DNA from: Prolixibacteraceae bacterium
Lineage (GTDB): Bacteria; Bacteroidota; Bacteroidia; Bacteroidales; Prolixibacteraceae
Reading direction: 5' to 3'
Assembly: GCA_016930735.1 (NCBI GenBank)
Contig: JAFGGF010000205.1
Location: 1-21,103 of the forward strand
DNA length: 21,103 nucleotides
This document shows positions 8,841 to 14,668 of this stretch, piece after piece. Position numbers and translations under genes: made by a program. Within the stretch, counting starts at the first letter, position 1; the number at the start of each line of letters is the position of its first letter. The notes beneath the pieces were generated by a model. It did not search any database. It worked only from the letters and a program-made list of their open reading frames with translations, and was not told the origin of the DNA.

Positions 8841-8870
8841 AAAGCCCTCCGGTATCCGGGGGGCTTTTTT
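8841..8870 (+). terminator. Intrinsic terminator after the glycoside hydrolase
   Basis: AAAGCCCTCCGG (8841-8852) pairs with CCGGGGGGCTTT (8856-8867) across a 3-nt TAT loop, with one G-T wobble, and the T run covers 8865-8870. The stem is GC-rich in an AT-rich region. It separates the hydrolase from the efflux operon. Confidence 0.92.
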
Positions 8871-8934
8871 ATGCACTAAAAGGATTAAACAGATTAACGT
8901 GTTTCCTATCCAAATATTAAAAATTTATTATAAT

Positions 8935-9038
8935 TTGACCAAATGGTTAAATTTATTAGTTAAAATATTTGGTTAATTCAGATCAAGGTTTTATTTTTGA
9001 CCAGTTGGTTAAATTTTTTAGTTAAACTCTTTGGTAAA
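8935..9038. promoter_or_regulatory. Two 42-bp direct repeats, each with a TetR-type operator
   Basis: Bases 8935-8976 and 8997-9038 align without gaps at 36 of 42 positions, 62 bp apart. Each copy begins with an inverted repeat, TTGACCA-nn-TGGTTAA (8935-8950 and 8997-9012), with 7-bp arms, a 2-bp centre and one mismatched pair. The second copy ends directly before the tetR start codon at 9039. Site form and position fit autoregulation by the TetR protein encoded next; binding itself is inference. Confidence 0.75.
8968..8999 (+). promoter_or_regulatory. Promoter of the tetR-efflux operon
   Basis: TTTG (8968-8971), a 20-nt spacer and TATTTTTG (8992-8999) match the Bacteroidota TTTG-N19-21-TAnnTTTG promoter exactly. 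The -33 element lies inside the first 42-bp repeat, and the -7 element overlaps the start of the second operator, so repressor occupancy would block RNA polymerase. Confidence 0.75.
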
Positions 9039-9653
9039 ATGAATGCTATAAAAAAAGATAATACGGAACAAAAAATCATGGATGCTGCTCAAAGTGTTTT
9101 CATGAAAAAAGGTATGGATGGCACCCGGATGCAGGAAATTGCCGATGAGGCAGGAATCAACAAAGCTTTGGTTCACTATTATTTCAGATCGAAACAAAAA
9201 CTTTTTGAAGCGATTTTCAAACAACTGTTTAAAAAAGCATTTCCAAGTATTAAAGAGTTAATTTATTCAGACACACCAATAGAAGAAAAAATCAGGACAT
9301 TTGTTGACAAATACATGGACTTGCTTTTAAAAAATCCATATCTGCCTATGTTTATCCTGAAAGAGATCAACCGCGATCCGCAGGGCCTGGCATCGATTAT
9401 TAAAAGCCAGGGAGTGAATCCTAACGAATTGTTTTTGATTTTTGAAAAAGAGATGGAGAAAGGCACAATTTGGCGGATGAATCCAAAAGACCTGTTGATC
9501 AACATGCTTGGCTTGAGCATTTTCCCAATAGCTGCAAGGCCGCTGATGACAGAAATGTTTTTTGACGGCGATAAAAAAGCTTATAAAACTTTCCTTCTCG
9601 AAAGGAAAAATACAGTTACAGAATTTATCCTCAATTCAATTTTAATAAAATGA
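9039..9653 (+). CDS. TetR-family transcriptional repressor of the efflux operon
   Basis: A 204-residue regulator. The frame is open from a TTG at 8997, but that stretch is the second operator repeat, and ATG 9039 gives a normal TetR N-terminus. The DNA-binding domain covers about residues 8-55, with the family pattern IMDAAQSVFMKKGMDGTRMQEIA followed by helix-turn-helix residues AGINKALVHYYFRSKQKLF. The C-terminal ligand-binding domain is larger and helical, with no sign of the inducer. The gene overlaps tolC by ATGA (9650-9653), so translation is coupled. In E. coli the TetR protein CecR heads the analogous ybhGFSR operon, and the role here is probably the same: release on binding a drug-like compound. 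Confidence 0.9.
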   Translation: MNAIKKDNTEQKIMDAAQSVFMKKGMDGTRMQEIADEAGINKALVHYYFRSKQKLFEAIFKQLFKKAFPSIKELIYSDTPIEEKIRTFVDKYMDLLLKNPYLPMFILKEINRDPQGLASIIKSQGVNPNELFLIFEKEMEKGTIWRMNPKDLLINMLGLSIFPIAARPLMTEMFFDGDKKAYKTFLLERKNTVTEFILNSILIK

Positions 9654-10897
9654 AGAAGTTTATTTTACTCCTATTCCTTCCTGTTCAAGTTGCATTTGGG
9701 CAGCAGGAAATTACACTGAAAGAATGTTATCATTGGGCAAGGGAGAATTACCCGAATTTAAAACAATCGGAAATTTATTCAGGAATTTCCGGATTAAAAG
9801 TTGAGAACTTAAAAACAAACTTCCTGCCGTCGGCTACCCTGAAGGGACAGGCAACATATCAATCGGAAGTAACAAAAATTGATATACCGATACCTAATAT
9901 CGATGTTCCTTGCATTGCAAAAGATCAGTACAAAATTTACCTCGAATTTCAGCAAACCATTTGGGATGGCGGATTAACCGAATCGCAAAGACAGCTTGAA
10001 GAATCGATCCTGAAAACAACCCTGAGCCAGTTGGAAACCGAAATATACCAACTTAACGAAAAGGTTAATCAGGCGTGGTTTGCAGCAATTTCTGCAAATA
10101 AAACAAGGGAAATACTGGAAACTCAAAAAAATATCCTGAATGAAAAATTAAAATCGCTGGAATCAGGGATAAAAAACGGAGTGATTGAAATTTCAAATGC
10201 CGATGTTTTAAAAGCTGAAATATTGAATACCGATCAAACAATTATTGAAATTCAGTCGGGATACCAAACAGCAATAAAAATATTATCACTGATTACCGGA
10301 AAAGAATTAGATAATGCCATCCTTAAAACAGAACCTGTATTAAAATCAAATGTTGATCTTAACCGGCCGGAACTGGCACTTTTTGAAAGTCAGGCAGATC
10401 AACTCGACAACAAAGCTTTATTACTCGAAAAGGCAAGAAATCCAAAAATATTCGGATTCGGGCAGGGAGGAATTGGTCGTCCGGGGCTTAATATGCTCAG
10501 CAACGATTTCAATCCATATTATCTGGTTGGAGTTGGTATTAGCTGGAATCCGTTCGATTGGCAAAAAACCAAACGCGAAAAACAAATAATCGGAATGCAA
10601 AAGGATTTGATTCTGGCTCAACAGGAAACTTTTGAACAGAATATTTTAATCCTGTTGGAGCAACAATTGGAAACCATTCAGAAAACAGAAAAACTTATTG
10701 AAACCGACCAGCAAATTATAATCCTCCGGGAAAAAATTGCTGATGTGTCTGCCTCAAAGTTAAAAAACGGAACCATCAATTCAGCTGATTATGTAACCGA
10801 CCTGAATGCTGCCACAATAGCTATGTTAAAACTGGAAACACATAAGATTCAACTCGAAGAAGCTACCATAAAATACAATACGATTAAAGGAATCTGA
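9650..10897 (+). CDS. TolC-family outer-membrane efflux protein
   Basis: A 415-residue protein with a signal peptide ending near AFGQQ (about residue 17). The family features are ITLKECYHWARENYPNLKQSE at the start, the long helices that form the periplasmic tunnel in two related halves, and QAWFAAISANKTREILE in the first half. It would form the trimeric exit duct for the ABC pump encoded downstream. The length is close to the usual 410-470. Its start overlaps the TetR stop. The 41-bp gap to the adaptor gene shows a loose 7-bp periodicity (10902-10929). Confidence 0.9.
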   Translation: MKKFILLLFLPVQVAFGQQEITLKECYHWARENYPNLKQSEIYSGISGLKVENLKTNFLPSATLKGQATYQSEVTKIDIPIPNIDVPCIAKDQYKIYLEFQQTIWDGGLTESQRQLEESILKTTLSQLETEIYQLNEKVNQAWFAAISANKTREILETQKNILNEKLKSLESGIKNGVIEISNADVLKAEILNTDQTIIEIQSGYQTAIKILSLITGKELDNAILKTEPVLKSNVDLNRPELALFESQADQLDNKALLLEKARNPKIFGFGQGGIGRPGLNMLSNDFNPYYLVGVGISWNPFDWQKTKREKQIIGMQKDLILAQQETFEQNILILLEQQLETIQKTEKLIETDQQIIILREKIADVSASKLKNGTINSADYVTDLNAATIAMLKLETHKIQLEEATIKYNTIKGI

Positions 10898-10901
10898 AAA
10901 G

Positions 10902-10929
10902 GATAAAAGATTAATTATTAAAGATTAAA
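10902..10929. repeat. Weak heptad-periodic stretch in the tolC-hlyD gap
   Basis: Four consecutive 7-base units of form (G/T)ATNAAN fill most of the 41-bp gap; AAAGATTAA occurs twice, 14 bp apart. It could be a decayed copy of the heptad arrays seen downstream or simply AT-rich DNA. Confidence 0.35.
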
Positions 10930-10938
10930 AAATGCACT

Positions 10939-11817
10939 ATGAAAAAAATATTCATCATAATAATATTGGCAGCTTTAGTTTGGAGCTGCAATAAAAACGG
11001 CGATTTGTCGGATGCGTTTGGAAGCTTTGAAGCTAATCCAATAATAGTCTCATCAGAAGCAACAGGAAAAGTTTTAAATCTGAACATAAAACAAGGCGAA
11101 AAAATAAATCAGGGTAAACTGGTTGCCATAATCGATACAACTCAGGTAATTTTAAAAAAGCAACAACTGGAAGCACAGGTTGAGGCGGTAAAAGCACGTC
11201 GCTGTAATGTAAGTTCGCAAATTGCCGTTTTTGAAGAACAAATTAAAAACCTGAAAATTAATGAAGATCGGATAACAAAAATGTTGGCGGATGGTGCAGC
11301 AACACAAAAACAACTTGATGATATTACCGGGCAGATAAATGTTGTTGAAAAACAGGTTGAAAGTACACGAACACAATTTACTAGTATTAACAGTGAAATT
11401 GAAGTCTTAAAGACTCAGCTAATTGCAGTTGACGATCAGCTAAATCGATGTTCAGTAATAAATCCGACGGACGGGAATATTCTTGAGACCTTTATTGAAG
11501 AGGGTGAAATAACTGTCGCAGGAAAAGCTTTGTACAAATTAGCAAATACCGATGAACTGACATTAAAAGTGTATGTAAGCGGGGCGATGCTTCCTTCAGT
11601 AAAAGTCGGGCAGGAAGTAAGTGTTCTTATTGATAAAGATGAAGAAACAAATCAGGAGATGAGCGGAACGGTTACCTGGATTTCACCTGAAGCGGAGTTT
11701 ACGCCAAAAATCATCCAGACAAAAGAAGAACGTGTGAAATTGGTTTATGCGGTGAAAGTTATTGTTAAAAATGATGGCAGGTTAAAGATTGGAATGCCGG
11801 GGGAAGTGAAATTTTAG
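10939..11817 (+). CDS. HlyD/YbhG-type periplasmic adaptor lipoprotein
   Basis: A 292-residue membrane-fusion protein. The lipobox LVWSC puts the lipid on Cys17. A biotinyl-lipoyl-like half-motif follows (about residues 35-70, with GKVLNLNIKQGEKINQGKL), then a coiled-coil hairpin (about 72-155), the second lipoyl half (ILETFIEEGEITVAGKALYKL) and a beta-barrel domain. It would link the inner-membrane ABC permeases to TolC and corresponds to E. coli YbhG or YhiI. No later genes follow directly, because 674 bp of cassette DNA separates it from the ATPase; the operon must be read through that DNA, or restarted within it. Confidence 0.9.
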   Translation: MKKIFIIIILAALVWSCNKNGDLSDAFGSFEANPIIVSSEATGKVLNLNIKQGEKINQGKLVAIIDTTQVILKKQQLEAQVEAVKARRCNVSSQIAVFEEQIKNLKINEDRITKMLADGAATQKQLDDITGQINVVEKQVESTRTQFTSINSEIEVLKTQLIAVDDQLNRCSVINPTDGNILETFIEEGEITVAGKALYKLANTDELTLKVYVSGAMLPSVKVGQEVSVLIDKDEETNQEMSGTVTWISPEAEFTPKIIQTKEERVKLVYAVKVIVKNDGRLKIGMPGEVKF

Positions 11818-11821
11818 TATA

Positions 11822-11848
11822 CAGTTTTCAGTCGCAGTTTACAGTAGT
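11822..11848 (+). repeat. Left heptad array of cassette 1
   Basis: The units start at 11822, 11829 (6 nt), 11835 and 11842, each beginning CAGT. The array starts 5 bases after the adaptor stop codon. Confidence 0.7.
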
Positions 11849-11933
11849 GAATACAAACTAAACCACGATGCATTAGAAGTACATAGGTTTAAGATTGAAT
11901 GAAATTCAAAAAAATAATGAACAAAGTAGACAA

Positions 11934-12000
11934 GAGTATTGAGTAATGAGTAGAGAGAAAAAGCAAAATAATTCTCAATACTCAAATCTCGGTACTTAAA
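11934..12000. repeat. Gene-less heptad array pair nested in cassette 1
   Basis: Four left units begin GAG (11934-11961), and four right units of (A/T)CT(C/T)NNN type cover 11973-12000, separated by only 11 bp. GAGTATTGAG (11934-11943) is the exact reverse complement of CTCAATACTC (11974-11983). It has the ends of a cassette of the GAGT type but no room for a gene. Confidence 0.65.
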
Positions 12001-12001
12001 T

Positions 12002-12059
12002 CTACTTTATTTAAAAATGGAAATTTACAGAAACTAAAGTAGCTGCAATGAAATTGCAG
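12002..12059 (+). other. Structured leader upstream of the first four-helix-bundle gene
   Basis: CTACTTTA (12002-12009) pairs with TAAAGTAG (12035-12042). Immediately after, CTGCAAT (12043-12049) pairs with ATTGCAG (12053-12059) around a GAA loop. Both stems are perfect and adjacent, so an RNA with two stacked hairpins is likely. No match to a riboswitch known to me. Confidence 0.45.
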
Positions 12060-12101
12060 GGTTTTAACCATTAACTAGAAAATAAACCTCAATAAATAAA
12101 A

Positions 12102-12473
12102 ATGGATTTTAAAGAATTAATAGTTTATAAAAAAGCATTTCAATTAGCAATGAAGATTTTCAATATTACAAAGGATTTTCCAAAAGAAGAAAAGTATTCT
12201 TTAACAGACCAAATAAGAAGGTCATCAAGATCTGTTTGCAGTAATATTGCGGAAGCTTACCGGAAAAGAAAATATCATAAACATTTTATTAGCAAATTAA
12301 CTGACTCTGATGGTGAAAACAGCGAAACAGTCGTTTGGCTAGATTTTGCCTTTAATTGTCATTATATCGAAATCGACTTTTATAATGAATTAATTTCAGA
12401 ATGTACTGAAATTGGGAAACTTCTAAATTATATGATGAATAATCCAGATAAATTTGGGTGCTCTGAAAACTGA
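12102..12473 (+). CDS. Four-helix-bundle protein (S23/IVP family), cassette 1
   Basis: A 123-residue helical protein of the four-helix-bundle family known from intervening sequences in 23S rRNA genes; the family also resembles the Avd accessory protein of diversity-generating retroelements. The signature is MDFKELIVYKKAFQLA at the start, FPKEEKYSLTDQIRRS, then VCSNIAEAYRKRKYHKHF. It belongs to a subfamily different from the other two copies in this window: after the AEA motif it reads FISKLTDSDGENSETVVWLDFA instead of a GSTYELETQ segment. Family members bind nucleic acid through basic surfaces; no enzymatic role is established. The last codons and the TGA stop (12471-12473) are supplied by the right heptad array. 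An AACCT motif lies 12 nt before the ATG. Confidence 0.88.
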   Translation: MDFKELIVYKKAFQLAMKIFNITKDFPKEEKYSLTDQIRRSSRSVCSNIAEAYRKRKYHKHFISKLTDSDGENSETVVWLDFAFNCHYIEIDFYNELISECTEIGKLLNYMMNNPDKFGCSEN

Positions 12474-12482
12474 AAACTGAGA
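12463..12482 (+). repeat. Right heptad array of cassette 1
   Basis: The units start at 12463, 12470 and 12477, each beginning CTGA. The array contains the stop codon of the four-helix-bundle gene and ends 9 bases before the ATPase start. Confidence 0.7.
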
Positions 12483-12491
12483 CTTATAACT

Positions 12492-13406
12492 ATGATTTCA
12501 ATTAACAACATATCAAAATCCTACGGTGAAACAAAGGCGCTTAACTCAATTTCGCTTGAGGTACAGAAAAATGAACTTTTTGGATTGATCGGCCCTGATG
12601 GTGCAGGGAAAACAACTTTAATGAGGATACTGATGACCCTGCTTTTGCCCGATTCCGGGTCGGCTCAAATGGCAGGACTTGATATAGTTCGCGACTTTAA
12701 AAAGGTACGGCGGCAGGTAGGTTATATGCCGGGAAGGTTTTCGCTGTATCAGGATTTAAGTGTGGAAGAAAACCTGGAGTTTTTTGCGACGGTTTTTGGA
12801 ACTACCATCGAAGAAAATTATAACCTGATAAAAGACATTTACTACCAGATTGAACCGTTTAAAAAACGTTTGGCCGGGAAGCTTTCGGGGGGTATGAAAC
12901 AAAAACTGGCGCTTTCGTGTGCACTAATTCACGAACCGGAAGTTTTGATTCTGGATGAACCAACCACAGGTGTCGATGCTGTTTCGCGGAAAGAATTCTG
13001 GGAAATGCTCAAAAACCTTCAGAAAAAGGAAATTACCATTTTGGTTTCAACACCTTATATGGATGAAGCCGGTTTGTGCGACCGTGTTGCTTTAATGCAG
13101 GAAGGAAAAATACTTGAGGTTGATACTCCTCGGGGAATAGTTGAACGAAACGGGAGAAAAACATTTGCGGTAAGGTCGCACGAAATGTACCGGCTTGTGA
13201 ATGATTTGCGCAGTTTTGAAAAAACTGATTCGGCTTACACTTTCGGGCAATATATTCATTTCACCGGGATCGATGATGATGTGGAGGCAACCGAACTGGA
13301 ACACTTCCTTCTGAGAAAAGACCATAAAAATCTGGAAATTGAGGAAATTGCCCCCGGTATTGAGGATGTGTTTATGGGTTTAATGGAGAAAGTAAAAAAT
13401 AATTAA
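12492..13406 (+). CDS. ABC transporter ATPase, first half (YbhF N-terminal type)
   Basis: A 304-residue ATPase. The Walker A motif is GPDGAGKT (about residues 34-41), with Asp where Asn is commoner. The signature is LSGGMKQKL, Walker B is VLILDEP, and the switch region follows with STPYMDEAGLCD. The C-terminal 80 residues form an accessory domain ending in PGIEDVFMGLM, as in drug-exporter ATPases of the YbhF/CcmA type. With the second ATPase it would form the nucleotide-binding pair of the pump. In E. coli YbhF and RbbA both halves are one polypeptide. Here they are separate genes divided by a REP-like element. The start follows the right array of cassette 1 by 9 bp. Confidence 0.92.
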   Translation: MISINNISKSYGETKALNSISLEVQKNELFGLIGPDGAGKTTLMRILMTLLLPDSGSAQMAGLDIVRDFKKVRRQVGYMPGRFSLYQDLSVEENLEFFATVFGTTIEENYNLIKDIYYQIEPFKKRLAGKLSGGMKQKLALSCALIHEPEVLILDEPTTGVDAVSRKEFWEMLKNLQKKEITILVSTPYMDEAGLCDRVALMQEGKILEVDTPRGIVERNGRKTFAVRSHEMYRLVNDLRSFEKTDSAYTFGQYIHFTGIDDDVEATELEHFLLRKDHKNLEIEEIAPGIEDVFMGLMEKVKNN

Positions 13407-13413
13407 TTAAACA

Positions 13414-13466
13414 GTCACCCTGAGCATGTCGAAGGGTGATTCATGGTTCGACATGCTCACCATGAC
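13414..13466. repeat. REP-like double palindrome between the two ATPase genes
   Basis: TGAGCATGTCGAA (13421-13433) and TTCGACATGCTCA (13447-13459) are perfect 13-bp reverse complements. Each is itself the loop of a small hairpin: CACCC/GGGTG (13416-13420 with 13434-13438) and CATGG/CCATG (13442-13446 with 13460-13464). GTCA and TGAC close the outer ends. It fits a dispersed REP-like repeat family with GAGC...GTCGA cores; in the transcript it could fold in two exclusive ways. Confidence 0.8.
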
Positions 13467-13480
13467 AACATGAAAAAACA

Positions 13481-14215
13481 ATGAGTTTTACAGCTAACGA
13501 AAAAGTAATAACAGTTAAAAACATGGTTAAAAAGTTTGGGAGTTTTGTCGCGAACGACAACCTGACGTTTGATGTTTACAAGGGTGAAATATTTGGTTTC
13601 CTGGGAGCCAACGGAGCTGGTAAAACCACGGCAATACGTATTCTTTGCGGGCTCTCCTCCCCTACTTCAGGCGAAATAAATGTTGGTGGGTTCGATGTTT
13701 ATAAAGAAACCGAAAAACTCAAAAAGAACATCGGGTACATGAGCCAGAAGTTTTCGTTGTATGAAGACCTGACCGTTTCGGAAAATATCCGGTTTTACGG
13801 CGGCATTTACGGAATTTCGGTGAAAAAACGCAGGGAAAAAGAAAAGGAAGTACTTGAAAAACTGGAACTCATCGAGGAGAAAGATAAACTTATTTCGGGC
13901 CTGCCATTGGGTTGGAAACAAAAACTGGCATTTTCAATAGCCATTCTCCACGATCCGAAAATCGTTTTTCTGGATGAACCAACCGGTGGTGTCGACCCGA
14001 TTACCAGGCGGAAATTCTGGGATCTGATCTACGAGGCTTCTGCCAATGGAATCACAGTTTTTGTGACGACTCACTATATGGACGAAGCCGAATACTGCAA
14101 CCGTGTATCGATTATGGAAGCTGGGCGAATAGAAGCCCTTGATACCCCGCAGAACCTGAAAAAGAAATACAACGCCCGGAATATGGATGAGGTATTTGTG
14201 AAAATTGCAAGGTAG
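13481..14215 (+). CDS. ABC transporter ATPase, second half (YbhF C-terminal type)
   Basis: A 244-residue ATPase with Walker A GANGAGKTT and Walker B IVFLDEPTGGVDP, followed by TTHYMDEAEYC. The signature motif is degenerate, LPLGWKQKL instead of LSGGxxQ. The same change is typical of the second ATPase domain of YbhF/RbbA-type exporters, so it is a subfamily mark rather than damage. The protein ends soon after MDEVFVKIAR and lacks the accessory domain of its partner. The stop TAG (14213-14215) is followed after 4 bases by the left array of cassette 2. Confidence 0.92.
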   Translation: MSFTANEKVITVKNMVKKFGSFVANDNLTFDVYKGEIFGFLGANGAGKTTAIRILCGLSSPTSGEINVGGFDVYKETEKLKKNIGYMSQKFSLYEDLTVSENIRFYGGIYGISVKKRREKEKEVLEKLELIEEKDKLISGLPLGWKQKLAFSIAILHDPKIVFLDEPTGGVDPITRRKFWDLIYEASANGITVFVTTHYMDEAEYCNRVSIMEAGRIEALDTPQNLKKKYNARNMDEVFVKIAR

Positions 14216-14219
14216 CTAC

Positions 14220-14254
14220 GAGTACAGAGTAGTGAGTAGTGAGTTATGAGAATA
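14220..14254 (+). repeat. Left heptad array of cassette 2
   Basis: Five tandem units start at 14220, 14227, 14234, 14241 and 14248; units two and three are identical (GAGTAGT). The sequence from the TAG stop into the array, TAGCTACGAGT, is nearly the same as at cassette 3 (TAGCTATGAGT). Confidence 0.8.
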
Positions 14255-14292
14255 AAAAACAAATAATAAATATTAACCTAAAAACATATAAG

Positions 14293-14646
14293 ATGAACAA
14301 GTTTAAAGAACTGAAGGTTTGGCAAAAAGCAATTGCTTTTGTCACAGAAGTTTATGAAGTAACCAAGCAATTTCCACAGGATGAGCTATATGGGATAACT
14401 TCTCAAATTAGAAGAAGTTCAGTTTCAATTCCATCAAATATTGCGGAAGGTGCAGGCAGAAGAACTAAAAAAGAATTTTCACACTTTTTGGATATTTCAA
14501 GAGGTTCAACATATGAATTAGAGACTCAGTTAATTATTTCTAAAAATCTTGATTTTATAAATGAAACATCTTTTTCAGAAATTATATTCGAATTAGAAGA
14601 AATTCAGAAAATGATTACTGGTCTACAAAAAAGTCTAAATACTTAA
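14293..14646 (+). CDS. Four-helix-bundle protein (S23/IVP family), cassette 2
   Basis: A 117-residue protein. The frame is open upstream to a GTG at 14239, but that region is the left heptad array, and ATG 14293 gives the standard start MNKFKELKVWQKAI. Family marks are LYGITSQIRRSSVSIPSNIA, EGAGR near residues 52-56, FLDISRGSTYELETQ (residues 65-79) and the closing EIQKMITGLQKSL. This is the classic sequence type found in 23S rRNA intervening sequences and in many intergenic sites of Bacteroidota. It has an intact frame and is the best candidate for a working copy. AACCT stands 13 nt before the ATG. The TAA stop (14644-14646) lies in the first right heptad. Confidence 0.92.
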   Translation: MNKFKELKVWQKAIAFVTEVYEVTKQFPQDELYGITSQIRRSSVSIPSNIAEGAGRRTKKEFSHFLDISRGSTYELETQLIISKNLDFINETSFSEIIFELEEIQKMITGLQKSLNT

Positions 14647-14668
14647 TACTCACTACTCATGACTCAAC
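14641..14668 (+). repeat. Right heptad array of cassette 2, overlapping two coding ends
   Basis: The units start at 14641, 14648, 14655 and 14662. The array contains the stop codon of the four-helix-bundle gene and the start codon (14659-14661) plus the next codons of the permease. Confidence 0.75.

Larger units (their letters stand above)
11822..12482 (+). mobile_element. Cassette 1: four-helix-bundle gene flanked by inverted CAGT arrays
   Basis: The cassette fills nearly the whole hlyD-ATPase gap. The left array (11822-11848) has four units starting CAGT, one of them a base short. The right array (12463-12482) has three units starting CTGA. CAGTTTTCAGT (11822-11832) is the exact reverse complement of ACTGAAAACTG (12469-12479). 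Inside lie a nested gene-less array pair (11934-12000), a structured leader (12002-12059) and the gene at 12102. Mobility is inferred from the repetition of this design in two further gaps; I found no transposase and no target duplication. Confidence 0.5.
14220..14668 (+). mobile_element. Cassette 2: four-helix-bundle gene flanked by inverted GAGT arrays
   Basis: The left array has five 7-bp units in perfect register (14220-14254), starting GAGT in the first four and GAGA in the last. The right array has four units starting ACTT or ACTC (14641-14668). GAGTAGTGAGT on the left is the exact reverse complement of ACTCACTACTC (14648-14658). The cassette occupies the whole gap between ATPase 2 and permease 1, and its right array runs into the permease coding sequence. 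No transposase is present, so any movement would need help in trans. Confidence 0.55.

Noticed and set aside
8997..9038. TTG start that would lengthen the TetR protein by 14 residues
   Set aside because: The stretch is the second operator repeat and the predicted transcription start lies inside it, so ATG 9039 is the start.
14239..14292. In-frame GTG start that would lengthen the cassette 2 protein by 18 residues
   Set aside because: The region is the left heptad array and leader, and the family begins at MNKFKELKVW, which matches ATG 14293.
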